Part shown: in pieces, positions 35,195-43,685 of the stretch
How positions within the stretch are numbered: position 1 is the first letter of the stretch
How the letters are laid out: every line of letters starts with the position of its first letter
Source of the DNA: an uncultured Lachnospiraceae bacterium
GTDB lineage: Bacteria; Bacillota; Clostridia; Lachnospirales; Lachnospiraceae
Direction of reading: 5' to 3'
DNA: 44,724 nucleotides
Assembly: GCA_900539715.1 (NCBI GenBank)
Contig: UQDA01000021.1
Location: 1 to 44,724 of the forward strand
The notes under the pieces: model-generated
The model's input: the letters and a program-made list of their open reading frames with translations, nothing else
What the model was told of the DNA's origin: nothing
Databases searched by the model: none
Made by a program: the position numbers and the translations under genes

Positions 35195-35824
35195 ATGAAA
35201 TATATTTTACTTCATGGTCTGGGGCAGTCTTCCGAAAGCTGGTCGGAAGTGATAAAGGAGCTGAATCCCGAATGGGATATTTTATGTCCGGATATGGTAG
35301 AGTGGATGGTTGGAAAAGAGCCCTGTTATGATACTTTATACCGGGAGCTGGAGAGTTTCTGCAGGCAGTTTGAAGAGCCTTTGTGTCTGTGCGGGCTTTC
35401 ACTGGGAGCTATCCTCGCAATGGATTTTGCAGCAGGTCATGCGGAGCGAGTGCAGAGCCTTGTGCTGATAGGCGCACAATATAAAATGCCCCGAAAGCTG
35501 TTAAAGCTGCAGGATATCATTTTCCGTTTCATGCCGGGGCGGGCGTTTGGGAAAATGGGGTTTCAAAAGACGGATTTTATCAGCCTGTGCCGTTCGATGG
35601 CAGAGCTGGATATTGAAAACAGGCTAAGGCAGATTACGGCGCGGACGCTCGTGATATGCGGGGAAAAGGATTTTGCAAATAAGGCGGCGTCTGCAAAGCT
35701 GGCGGGATCTTTGCCGCGGGCGGAGCTTGTCCTGATGCAGGATTCCGGGCATGAGGTAAACCGCGATGCGCCTGTCATCCTGGGAAAAGAGATAAAACGG
35801 TTTTGGGAGAGATTACAGTCATGA
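35195..35824 (+). CDS. Alpha/beta hydrolase
   Basis: A 209-aa alpha/beta hydrolase: oxyanion LLHGLGQSSESW (5-16), nucleophile serine in CGLSLGAI at about 67-74, an acid in CGEKDFANK and the histidine in DSGHEVNRD near the C-terminus. The start at 35195 gives the normal N-terminal strand MKYILLHG; an ATG 12 nt upstream adds MRED only. Both have weak ribosome sites. Substrate unknown. Confidence 0.86.
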   Translation: MKYILLHGLGQSSESWSEVIKELNPEWDILCPDMVEWMVGKEPCYDTLYRELESFCRQFEEPLCLCGLSLGAILAMDFAAGHAERVQSLVLIGAQYKMPRKLLKLQDIIFRFMPGRAFGKMGFQKTDFISLCRSMAELDIENRLRQITARTLVICGEKDFANKAASAKLAGSLPRAELVLMQDSGHEVNRDAPVILGKEIKRFWERLQS

Positions 35825-35865
35825 TTTCTCCTTTTTAGAAAGGACAAAAGGAGCGGCCTGAAAAC

Positions 35866-36119
35866 ATGATATCTGATAGGCGGCACGATGGGCGTTGGAA
35901 AAACAACCGTATGCCAGCTCTTAAAAAAGAAGCTTCCGAAAAATGTATTTCTTGACGGAGACTGGTGCTGGGATGCGGCAGGCGGATGTGATAGAGAGGA
36001 GCGTTGCCAGAATCCCCCTGTATGAAGGGCTGGATACGGTCAGGATAGATACGGACGGAAAAACGGCATGGGAAACGGCGGAGGAGATATGCCGGATAAA
36101 TGCGGAGGTTTTTACATGA
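35866..36119 (+). pseudogene. Decayed P-loop nucleotide kinase (frameshift and internal deletion)
   Basis: The N-terminal part reads GGTMGVGKTTVCQLLKKK and FLDGDWCWD in the frame from 35873, a P-loop ATPase/kinase start common in Clostridia. One extra T at 35872 puts this frame out of register with the ATG at 35866. From about 35979 a different frame reads ADVIERSVARIPLYEGLDTV and then KTAWETAEEICR, which looks like the C-terminal end of the same family, and stops at 36117-36119. About 100 central residues are missing. The C-terminal frame's TGA overlaps the methyltransferase ATG, a relic of coupling. Confidence 0.8.
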
Positions 36120-36910
36120 AAAAAGATGGAGCGGCAAAAAATTATTACGGCAGCCTGTGTACCCGGATGTACGAGATACTGCACGAAAAAGCGCCGCAGG
36201 ACGAGCTGGATTTTTATCTTTCCTATGCGAAAAAAGGGAAACGGATATTAGAGGCGCTGTGCGGGAGCGGGCGTTTTTTCGTACCGTTTTATGAAAGGGG
36301 CTTTGATATCCACGGGGTCGACCTGTCGGCGGAAATGCTGGAAAAGCTGTTGGAAAAAGCGCCTGATGCAAATGTGGTATGTAAAGATATCGTACAGTAT
36401 GCTCCAGAACAACGGTTTGATTATATTTTTATTTCTTCCGGATCGGTTTCTTTGTTTACAGACATGGATTTGTGCAAAGCTGTGTTAAAAAGGATGAAAG
36501 AGCTGTTGATGCCGGGAGGAAAATTTGTTTTTGCAGTGGAGACGATTGCGGACCGGTGTGCGGAAGACGGGGAGTACAGAGAGGATGTTTCCGTAAGGAC
36601 AGAGGAGGGACTGCGGCTTTGTCTTAGAACCAGAAATCATTATGATGAAGAGAGCAGGACGCAGTTTTCTCCCGGGATTTATGAGCTGTATGACGGCGAA
36701 ACGCTTTTACAGGAAGAGTTTATGGATTTTCAGACGCATCTGTACAGTTTCGGGGAGATGGAAGCGTATCTGGAGGAGGCCGGCTTTAAAGTGGAGGCTG
36801 TATATTCGGATTATTCAAAGCATGCTGCAGAGGATGACAGTTGTGAAATGTTCCTATTTGAATGTATGCACAAAAAACCCCCTACCCCACAGCGGAATTT
36901 TATGTTATGA
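36116..36910 (+). CDS. Class I SAM-dependent methyltransferase
   Basis: A 264-aa methyltransferase. The SAM-binding motif I is ILEALCGSGRFFVPF at about 43-57, motif II acidic residue is D67 region (IHGVDLSAEML), and LMPGGKFVFAVET is motif post-III. It resembles small-molecule methyltransferases; the acceptor is unknown. GGAGG lies 7 nt before the ATG at 36116. The upstream pseudogene stop overlaps its start. Confidence 0.88.
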   Translation: MKKDGAAKNYYGSLCTRMYEILHEKAPQDELDFYLSYAKKGKRILEALCGSGRFFVPFYERGFDIHGVDLSAEMLEKLLEKAPDANVVCKDIVQYAPEQRFDYIFISSGSVSLFTDMDLCKAVLKRMKELLMPGGKFVFAVETIADRCAEDGEYREDVSVRTEEGLRLCLRTRNHYDEESRTQFSPGIYELYDGETLLQEEFMDFQTHLYSFGEMEAYLEEAGFKVEAVYSDYSKHAAEDDSCEMFLFECMHKKPPTPQRNFML

Positions 36911-36921
36911 TAAAACGAGAG

Positions 36922-36945
36922 ACCGCAAAATAATTTTAATGCGGT
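36922..36945 (+). repeat. Small inverted repeat upstream of purL
   Basis: ACCGCA (36922-36927) pairs with TGCGGT (36940-36945) around 12 A/T-rich bases, in the short gap between the methyltransferase and purL. It may be part of a weak terminator or an operator. I see no PurR box or purine riboswitch here. Confidence 0.35.
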
Positions 36946-37004
36946 GCAAAACTTCTATTTTACTTTTACTAAAATGCCGCCGGGATGGCAGAATGAGAGG
37001 AATC

Positions 37005-40000
37005 ATGGGAAACGTAAAACGGATTTATGTGGAAAAAAAGGCCGGATATGCGGTCAAGGCGCAGGAACTGAAAGAGGATCTTGTCGGATATCTGAATATG
37101 ACTAAGATCGATGATGTGCGGATGTTTATTCGTTACGATGTGGAGAATATCAGTGATGATGTTTTTGAACAGGCATGCAGCACCGTATTTTCCGAACCGC
37201 CGGTTGATATTTTATATCGGGAAAGCATTGAAGTACCTGCAAACGGGCGTGTATTCAGCGTGGAATTTCTGCCGGGGCAGTTTGACCAGCGTGCGGATTC
37301 CGCAGTACAGTGTGTGCAGTTTTTAAAGGCGGAGGAAACTCCTGTCATCCGCACGGCAGTGACATACCTGATCACAGGAGATCTGACAGATGAGGAATTT
37401 GACAGGATAAAGGCTTACTGCATCAATCCGGTGGATTCCAGAGAGACGGATATGGCAAAGCCTGAGACGCTGGTAACAGAGTTTGCAGAGCCTGCGGATG
37501 TGAAGGTACTGGAAGGCTTCCGGGAGCTTGATGAGGCAGCGCTGACAGAGTTGTATGACTCTTTGGGGCTTGCAATGACTCTTCAGGATTTTAAGCATAT
37601 CCAGAACTATTTTGTAAATGAGGAAAAGCGCGATCCTTCCATGACGGAGATAAGAGTACTGGATACTTACTGGTCCGACCACTGCCGTCACACTACGTTT
37701 TCTACAGAATTGAAAAATGTGGAATTCGGCGAGGGTTATTACCGCGCACCCATGGAAAAGACATATCAGGATTACTTAGATACACGCAAAGAGCTGTATC
37801 AGGATCGCCCTGACAAGTTCGTCTGCCTGATGGATCTGGCACTTGCAGCGATGAAGAAGCTGAGAAAAGACGGCAAGCTGGAAGATATGGAGCAGTCGGA
37901 CGAGATAAACGCATGCTCAGTCATCGTGCCGGTGGAAATGGATTATGGCGATGGCCCGGTAACAGAGGAATGGCTCGTGTTTTTCAAAAATGAGACACAT
38001 AACCATCCGACAGAAATCGAACCGTTCGGCGGTGCGGCAACCTGTCTTGGCGGCGCAATCCGCGATCCGCTTTCCGGACGCGGATATGTATATCAGGCAA
38101 TGCGCGTGACCGGCGCGGCCGATCCGACAGTTCCGGTAGCGGATACCTTAAAAGGAAAGCTTTCTCAGAAGAAGCTCGTGCGCGGCGCCGCTTCGGGATA
38201 CTCCTCCTACGGTAATCAGATCGGACTGGCAACGGGCTATGTCAAAGAGGTTTATCATCCGAACTATGTGGCAAAGCGTATGGAGATAGGTGCAGTAATG
38301 GGCGCGGCTCCGAGGAGCAATGTCATTCGTGAAAATTCCGATCCGGACGATATCATCATTCTGCTGGGCGGACGTACAGGACGTGATGGCTGCGGCGGTG
38401 CGACAGGATCCTCCAAGGTGCATACGGAAAAGAGTATCGAAACATGCGGCGCAGAGGTACAGAAGGGTAATGCGCCTACAGAGAGAAAGATTCAGCGCCT
38501 GTTCCGAAGGGAAGAGGTATCCAGGCTTATCAAAAAGTGTAATGACTTCGGAGCCGGCGGCGTTTCCGTTGCAATCGGTGAGCTGGCAGACGGTCTGGAA
38601 GTGGATTTGGATAAGGTTCCTAAGAAATATGCAGGTCTGGATGGTACGGAGCTGGCAATTTCTGAATCTCAGGAGCGTATGGCAGTCGTAGTCTCCCCGG
38701 CAGATGTGGACAAATTCCTTGGCTATGCGGAAGAAGAGAATCTGGAGGCGGTCGCAGTGGCGGTCGTGACAGAGGAACCCCGTCTTGTATTAAAGTGGCG
38801 CGGTAAGAAAATCGTGGATATTGCACGCGCTTTCCTGGATACGAACGGTGCACATCAGGAAACAGATGTTTTCGTGGACATTCCTTCCGAAGAAGACAAT
38901 TATTTCCGTCAGTATGCAGTTCCTGCTGTAGAGGAGGCTGTAAAGGCGGGCGACTATAAAAAAGCATGGACTGCCCTGCTGGCAGATTTAAATGTCTGCT
39001 CCCAGAAAGGTCTTGTGGAGATGTTTGATTCCTCTATCGGTGCGGGCAGTGTGCTGATGCCTTACGGCGGTAAGTATCAGCTGACCGAAACGCAGGCGAT
39101 GGTGGCCAAGCTTCCTGTCCTGAAAGGAAAGACTGACACTGTAACGATGATGGCTTACGGTTTCGACCCGTATCTCTCTTCCTGGAGTCCCTATCACGGC
39201 GCAGTTTACGCAGTAGTGGAATCCATGGCAAGGATAGTTGCGGCGGGCGGCGATTTCTCTAAGATACGCTTTACCTTCCAGGAGTACTTCCGTCGTATGA
39301 CATCCGATCCGGAGCGCTGGAGCCAGCCCTTTGCGGCGCTGTTGGGCGCATATGACGCTCAGATGGGCTTTGGTCTTCCTTCTATCGGCGGTAAAGATTC
39401 CATGTCCGGGACGTTCAATGATATTGATGTTCCGCCGACACTCGTTTCTTTTGCGGTCGATGTGGCAAAGGAGAAAAATATTGTAACGCCTGAGCTGAAA
39501 AAGGCGGGCAGCAGACTGGTACGCTTCTCTATCGAGAAGGACGGATATGACATGCCTGAGTATGAGAAGGTAATGGCGCTCTATGCCGGCATCACAAAGC
39601 TCATGGCGGACGGCGTGATACTTTCTGCATACGCACTGGACAGCTATGGAGCGGCAGCTGCTCTTTCCCGTATGGCGTTTGGTAACGGCATGGGCTTTGA
39701 GCTGGAAAAGGATGTGACTGCAGAGACTCTGTTTGCCAACGGTCTGGGTGATCTGGTTGCAGAAGTGGCAGCGGATAAGCTGGATCAGATAAACGTTCCT
39801 TATACGCTCCTTGGAACAGTTACTGAAAAGCCTGCGTTCGTATGGGGTGATACGGAGATTTCTGAAGAGGAAGCGCTGGAGACATGGAAGAAGCCTCTGG
39901 AAAAAGTATTCCCGACAAAGGCTGTAAAGGGGACAGATAAGGTGGAGACCGGGCTGTATCATGCAGACAGCATTTATGTATGCAAAAATAAGGTGGCAAA

Positions 40001-40796
40001 GCCGACCGTATTTATTCCGGTATTCCCCGGCACGAACTGTGAATACGACAGCACGAAGGCGTTTGAACGTGCAGGAGCAAATGTTGTGACGCGCGTCTTC
40101 AAAAATCTGAGCGCAGAGGATATTCGTTCTTCTGTAGACGCTTTTGAAAAAGAGATAGGCAAGGCTCAGATCATCATGTTCCCCGGCGGATTTTCCGCAG
40201 GCGATGAGCCGGACGGCTCCGCAAAATTCTTTGCGACAGCATTCCAGAACGAGAAGATAAAGGAAGCTGTAACAAAGCTGTTACAGGAAAGAGACGGTCT
40301 GTGCCTCGGTGTCTGCAACGGTTTCCAGGCGCTGATCAAATTAGGACTTGTGCCTTACGGCGAGATTGTCGGACAGAAGCAGGATTCCCCGACGCTGACA
40401 TTTAATACGATCAACCGTCATATTTCCAAGATGGTATATACCAAGGTTGTTTCCAATAAATCCCCGTGGCTGCAGGGCGCGGAAGTCGGAAAGGTATATG
40501 TAAATCCGGCATCCCATGGCGAAGGACGTTTTGTAGCGCCGAAGGAATGGATAGACAGGCTGTTTGAAAACGGTCAGGTCGCAACCCAGTATTCCGATCC
40601 GGAAGGAAACATTTCCATGGACGAAGAGTGGAATGTAAACGGTTCCTTTGCCGCGATAGAGGGTATCACGTCTCCGGACGGTCGTATCCTTGGCAAGATG
40701 GCTCATTCCGAGCGTCGTGACAGAAGTGTTGCGGTAAACATTTACGGAGAGCAGGATTTAAAGATATTCGAGTCCGGCGTTTCTTATTTCAAATAA
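37005..40796 (+). CDS. purL: Phosphoribosylformylglycinamidine synthase, single chain
   Basis: A 1263-aa enzyme of purine synthesis converting FGAR, glutamine and ATP to FGAM. It fuses the N-terminal domain, the duplicated synthetase core (DTYWSDHCRHTTF and FKNETHNHPTEIEPFGGAATCLGG are family motifs) and a C-terminal glutaminase. Glutaminase residues are C1104 (GVCNGFQ), H1171 and E1173 (SHGEG). The start at 37005 has GAGAGG 4 nt upstream; the frame stays open to 36642 inside the methyltransferase gene, but that part is not homologous. Other pur genes are absent from the window, so purL is set apart. Confidence 0.97.
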   Translation: MGNVKRIYVEKKAGYAVKAQELKEDLVGYLNMTKIDDVRMFIRYDVENISDDVFEQACSTVFSEPPVDILYRESIEVPANGRVFSVEFLPGQFDQRADSAVQCVQFLKAEETPVIRTAVTYLITGDLTDEEFDRIKAYCINPVDSRETDMAKPETLVTEFAEPADVKVLEGFRELDEAALTELYDSLGLAMTLQDFKHIQNYFVNEEKRDPSMTEIRVLDTYWSDHCRHTTFSTELKNVEFGEGYYRAPMEKTYQDYLDTRKELYQDRPDKFVCLMDLALAAMKKLRKDGKLEDMEQSDEINACSVIVPVEMDYGDGPVTEEWLVFFKNETHNHPTEIEPFGGAATCLGGAIRDPLSGRGYVYQAMRVTGAADPTVPVADTLKGKLSQKKLVRGAASGYSSYGNQIGLATGYVKEVYHPNYVAKRMEIGAVMGAAPRSNVIRENSDPDDIIILLGGRTGRDGCGGATGSSKVHTEKSIETCGAEVQKGNAPTERKIQRLFRREEVSRLIKKCNDFGAGGVSVAIGELADGLEVDLDKVPKKYAGLDGTELAISESQERMAVVVSPADVDKFLGYAEEENLEAVAVAVVTEEPRLVLKWRGKKIVDIARAFLDTNGAHQETDVFVDIPSEEDNYFRQYAVPAVEEAVKAGDYKKAWTALLADLNVCSQKGLVEMFDSSIGAGSVLMPYGGKYQLTETQAMVAKLPVLKGKTDTVTMMAYGFDPYLSSWSPYHGAVYAVVESMARIVAAGGDFSKIRFTFQEYFRRMTSDPERWSQPFAALLGAYDAQMGFGLPSIGGKDSMSGTFNDIDVPPTLVSFAVDVAKEKNIVTPELKKAGSRLVRFSIEKDGYDMPEYEKVMALYAGITKLMADGVILSAYALDSYGAAAALSRMAFGNGMGFELEKDVTAETLFANGLGDLVAEVAADKLDQINVPYTLLGTVTEKPAFVWGDTEISEEEALETWKKPLEKVFPTKAVKGTDKVETGLYHADSIYVCKNKVAKPTVFIPVFPGTNCEYDSTKAFERAGANVVTRVFKNLSAEDIRSSVDAFEKEIGKAQIIMFPGGFSAGDEPDGSAKFFATAFQNEKIKEAVTKLLQERDGLCLGVCNGFQALIKLGLVPYGEIVGQKQDSPTLTFNTINRHISKMVYTKVVSNKSPWLQGAEVGKVYVNPASHGEGRFVAPKEWIDRLFENGQVATQYSDPEGNISMDEEWNVNGSFAAIEGITSPDGRILGKMAHSERRDRSVAVNIYGEQDLKIFESGVSYFK

Positions 40797-40802
40797 AACC
40801 GG

Positions 40803-40838
40803 GGGCTGCGCTTGTAATTGCGCAGCCCTCTTGTATTT
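40803..40838 (+). terminator. Terminator of purL
   Basis: GGGCTGCGC (40803-40811) pairs perfectly with GCGCAGCCC (40820-40828) with an 8-nt loop, followed by TCTTGTATTT. Confidence 0.85.
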
Positions 40839-40873
40839 CGGGCGGAGCTGAAAAAGTCCGCCGGCGGAGGGAT

Positions 40874-41533
40874 ATGAATAAAGTAAATTATCAAGCAGAG
40901 CTGGAAAAGCTGATCAAACAGCTTCCGGACAGGCATCGGAGGCTGTTTCTGCACAGCTGCTGTGCACCATGTTCCAGCTATTGTCTGGAATACCTGAGAA
41001 AGTATTTTGACGTGACGGTTTTTTATTATAATCCGAACATCAGCTTCGGGGAGGAGTACCGGCATCGGGTAGAAGAGCTGAAAAGGCTGGTAGAGGAACT
41101 GAATGAAGATGCAGCCGGCGGCAACCCTATTGAGCTGGAAGAAGGACCATATGAGCCGGAAAGATTTTTTGAGGCTGTAAAAGGGATGGAGGACTGTCCG
41201 GAAGGCGGCGAGAGGTGTTTTGTCTGCTATGAGTTACGGTTGAGGGAGGCGGCAAAGCGCGCTGCGGAAGGCGGATATGATTTTTTTACAACGACGCTTA
41301 CGATCAGCCCGTTAAAAAATGCGCAGAAGCTGAACGAGATAGGGCAGAGGCTGGGAGAGGAATACGGAGTGGCATGCCTGCCTTCGGATTTTAAGAAAAA
41401 GGGAGGATATCAGAGGTCAATAGAACTGAGCAGGGAACATGACCTGTACCGGCAGGATTACTGCGGCTGCGTTTTTTCCAAAAAAGAAAGGGAGCGTCAG
41501 GAGGGCGAAGGGCAGAAAACATCGCGGAATTAA
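40874..41533 (+). CDS. queH: Epoxyqueuosine reductase QueH
   Basis: A 219-aa iron-sulfur enzyme that performs the last step of queuosine synthesis in tRNA (epoxyqueuosine to queuosine), the non-homologous alternative to QueG. The DUF208 cysteine pattern is complete: C29-C30 and C33 (HSCCAPC), C115-x2-C118 (RCFVCYEL) and C197-x-C199 (DYCGC). It also has YYNPNIS and TTLTISPLKN. The GGAGGG site precedes the ATG. The stop codon lies within the left FNR-type box of the next gene. Confidence 0.95.
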   Translation: MNKVNYQAELEKLIKQLPDRHRRLFLHSCCAPCSSYCLEYLRKYFDVTVFYYNPNISFGEEYRHRVEELKRLVEELNEDAAGGNPIELEEGPYEPERFFEAVKGMEDCPEGGERCFVCYELRLREAAKRAAEGGYDFFTTTLTISPLKNAQKLNEIGQRLGEEYGVACLPSDFKKKGGYQRSIELSREHDLYRQDYCGCVFSKKERERQEGEGQKTSRN

Positions 41534-41572
41534 CATAAATCAAGTTTGAGAAGCGAAATTGATTTATGTCAA
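41530..41572 (+). promoter_or_regulatory. Pair of inverted FNR/CRP-type boxes, likely autoregulatory operators
   Basis: TTAACATAAATCAA (41530-41543) and TTGATTTATGTCAA (41559-41572) each resemble the FNR consensus TTGAT-N4-ATCAA. They are inverted copies of each other (11-bp perfect inverted repeat ACATAAATCAA/TTGATTTATGT), with centres 29 bp apart. The right box is centred about 41 bp before the start point expected from the -10 box at 41594, the class II activator position. Confidence 0.7.
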
Positions 41573-41593
41573 TGACTTATCCGGTAAAAAAGA

Positions 41594-41599
41594 GTATAA
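41594..41599 (+). promoter_or_regulatory. -10 box of the Crp/Fnr regulator promoter
   Basis: A perfect TATAAT with no recognisable -35 box at the normal distance (AATGAC at 41571-41576). The missing -35 fits a promoter that needs an activator bound at the adjacent FNR-type box. Confidence 0.7.
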
Positions 41600-41632
41600 T
41601 ATTACAGTATCTGTGTGAGGAGAAATGTTGTG

Positions 41633-42214
41633 ATGGATACAAAAGTAAGAGAGTTTTTCAGAGAAAGATATAAGATAACCGGAGAGGAAGCTTTATCTGA
41701 GATGGAGAAGCTTACCGAATTTGTTGAGATGAAGCGGGGAGATATTTTGATGGCTCAGGGAGAAATCCCGAAAAAGGTTTTCTTTCAGATAGATGGGATC
41801 ATCAGGGGCTTTTTTGTGGGTGAGGACGGAAGGGATCATACGGAATGCTTTACATGGCAGTATGACCTTCCGGCAATGCCGAGCGGCGATCTTGGCTCCC
41901 CGTCGCCTCTGACGCTGGAAGCGCTGACGGAGTGTACGCTGTATGCGATTCCGATAGAGCCGCTTTTCGTGCTGCTTCACAGCAATGAAGAGCTGATGGA
42001 AACCTATCATCGTCTTATGATCGAGTCGATGGAGCTCCATTACAGGATAAAACGGATATTTTATCAGTATGACGGTAAACAGCGTTATGAATGGTTTGAA
42101 AAAACATTCCCCAATATTCTTGAAAAAGTGAATCTGCGGTATATAGCGTCTTTCCTGAATATGACGCCGGAAACGCTCAGCCGCGTAAGAAAAGAGCTGA
42201 AGCGGGAGGCATGA
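41633..42214 (+). CDS. Crp/Fnr family transcriptional regulator
   Basis: A 193-aa regulator. Residues 15-115 form the cyclic-nucleotide-binding-like beta roll (GDILMAQGEIPKKVFFQIDGIIRGFF), then a long dimer helix, and the C-terminal helix-turn-helix with recognition helix TPETLSRVRKEL. Its E-x2-S-R pattern is the same as in E. coli Fnr, where it reads TTGAT. It lacks the N-terminal cysteine cluster of Fnr and clear cAMP-binding residues, so the signal is unknown. The ATG at 41633 is preferred; GTG at 41615 and 41630 are alternatives. Confidence 0.88.
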   Translation: MDTKVREFFRERYKITGEEALSEMEKLTEFVEMKRGDILMAQGEIPKKVFFQIDGIIRGFFVGEDGRDHTECFTWQYDLPAMPSGDLGSPSPLTLEALTECTLYAIPIEPLFVLLHSNEELMETYHRLMIESMELHYRIKRIFYQYDGKQRYEWFEKTFPNILEKVNLRYIASFLNMTPETLSRVRKELKREA

Positions 42215-42224
42215 ACCGCGCCGG

Positions 42225-42267
42225 AGGGCTGTGAAAAAATGGACTTTATTTTTTCACAGCCCTTTTT
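42225..42267 (+). terminator. Terminator of the Crp/Fnr regulator gene
   Basis: AGGGCTGTGAAAAAAT (42225-42240) pairs perfectly with ATTTTTTCACAGCCCT (42248-42263) over 16 bp with a 7-nt loop, followed by TTTT. Confidence 0.93.
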
Positions 42268-42289
42268 GTATTGTGGCTCAAAAAAGGAA

Positions 42290-42318
42290 TTGTGGAAAAC
42301 AGAAGGAAAAGCTATACT
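42290..42318 (+). promoter_or_regulatory. Promoter of the SPFH/zinc-ribbon operon
   Basis: TTGTGG (42290-42295), a 17-bp spacer and TATACT (42313-42318), 35 nt before the SPFH start codon and just after a terminator. Confidence 0.65.
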
Positions 42319-42353
42319 GGAAACAGACGATAAAAGAAGAGGAGGTATCGGAA

Positions 42354-43649
42354 ATGGGATTGATAAGGGCAGGTGCGGACAGTATAAAAGGCCTGTTCGC
42401 AGACCAGTGGAAGGAATATTTTTACTGTGATGCGATGGAGACGGACGTGCTGGCGGCAAGGGGAGTCAAACGCAGCGGAAGGTTCGGCTCGAATAAGAAG
42501 GCTTCCGATAATATTATTTCTGACGGCTCCGTTATCGCGGTCAATGAAGGGCAGTGCATGCTCATCGTAGACCAGGGGCGCGTGGCGGAGGTGTGCGACG
42601 AGCCGGGAGAATTTGTGTACGATGCTTCGGCAGAGCCGTCGTTTTTTCACGGGGACCTGGAAGAGAGCGTGGTGCGCTCCTTTGAGGAGCTGGGACGCAG
42701 GATTTCCTTCGGGGGCAGCGCAGGCAGAGACCAGCGGGTATATTTTATCAATCTGAGAGAGATTACGGGAAATAAGTACGGTACGCCGGGGCCTATCCCT
42801 TATCGGGTCGTGGACCGTAATATCGGTCTGGATATGGAGACCGGAGTCAGATGTCATGGGGAATATTCATTCCGGATAGTAGACCCTATCCTGTTTTATG
42901 CAAATGTGTGCGGAAATGTAGAGGACGTATTTTACAGGGAAGAGCTGGAAAGTCAGATGCGTTCAGAGCTTTTGACGGCGATGCAGGCTGCCTTCGCACG
43001 CATTTCGGCTCAGGGGATACGTTACTCGGAGCTGCCGGGGTATACGGTGCAGGTAGCGGACGCGCTCAATGGGGAGCTGTCTGAAAAATGGGAAAAGATA
43101 CGCGGGATGCGCATCGTTTCTTTTGGGATAAATGGAGTAAAAGTACCGGAAGAGGATGAAAAACGCATCAAGGAGCTTCAGATGACGGCTGTGCTGCGCA
43201 GTCCTGCGATGGCGGCGGCTACCCTGACCGGAGCGCAGGCGGAGGCGATGAAGGCGGCGGCATCCAATACTGCGGCAGGCCCGATGATGGCGTTTGCCGG
43301 AATAAATATGGCATCCGCAGCAGGCGGGATAAACGCACAGGAGCTGTACCGGATGGCTGGGGCACAGCCGGGCTACGGGAATGGAGAGGCACAGCCGGGG
43401 TATGGCTATGGAAATGCGGGAGCACAGCCTGTGTACGGACAATCGGGATACGGCGCTGTGCAGCAGCCTTTTGCGCCGAGCGCGGGCTGGATGTGCGGCT
43501 GCGGCGCGCATAATACCGGAAAATTCTGCAGCGAATGCGGAAGTCCCAGACCTTCTCAGGCACAGGGCGAATGGACGTGCAGCTGCGGCGCGCGCAATAC
43601 CGGAAAGTTTTGCAGTGAGTGCGGGAACCCCAGGCAGGACAGAGGCTGA
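42354..43649 (+). CDS. SPFH-domain protein with two C-terminal zinc ribbons (YdjI / virion-core-like)
   Basis: A 431-aa protein. Residues 1-285 match the bacterial SPFH branch that includes B. subtilis YdjI (GLFADQWKEYFYCDAM, VIAVNEGQCMLIVDQGRV, YFINLREITGNKYGTPGPIPY). An alanine/methionine-rich helix and a glycine/tyrosine/glutamine repeat region (AQPGYG-like, about 330-370) follow. The tail has two zinc ribbons, C381-x-C383...C392-x2-C395 and C409-x-C411...C420-x2-C423, nearly identical to each other. GGAGG lies 8 nt before the ATG. SPFH proteins form membrane-associated scaffolds. A zinc-ribbon protein gene follows by 36 nt. Confidence 0.88.
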   Translation: MGLIRAGADSIKGLFADQWKEYFYCDAMETDVLAARGVKRSGRFGSNKKASDNIISDGSVIAVNEGQCMLIVDQGRVAEVCDEPGEFVYDASAEPSFFHGDLEESVVRSFEELGRRISFGGSAGRDQRVYFINLREITGNKYGTPGPIPYRVVDRNIGLDMETGVRCHGEYSFRIVDPILFYANVCGNVEDVFYREELESQMRSELLTAMQAAFARISAQGIRYSELPGYTVQVADALNGELSEKWEKIRGMRIVSFGINGVKVPEEDEKRIKELQMTAVLRSPAMAAATLTGAQAEAMKAAASNTAAGPMMAFAGINMASAAGGINAQELYRMAGAQPGYGNGEAQPGYGYGNAGAQPVYGQSGYGAVQQPFAPSAGWMCGCGAHNTGKFCSECGSPRPSQAQGEWTCSCGARNTGKFCSECGNPRQDRG

Positions 43650-43685
43650 TAAAAGGAACCGAAAGAGAACAGGGGGAGAGGCTGG

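Noticed and set aside
36642..37004. N-terminal extension of purL by 121 codons
   Set aside because: The extension overlaps the methyltransferase gene in another frame, is not homologous to PurL, and a proper ribosome site precedes 37005.
38988..39962. 324-codon open frame on the minus strand
   Set aside because: It is entirely antisense to purL and has no ribosome site or family resemblance.
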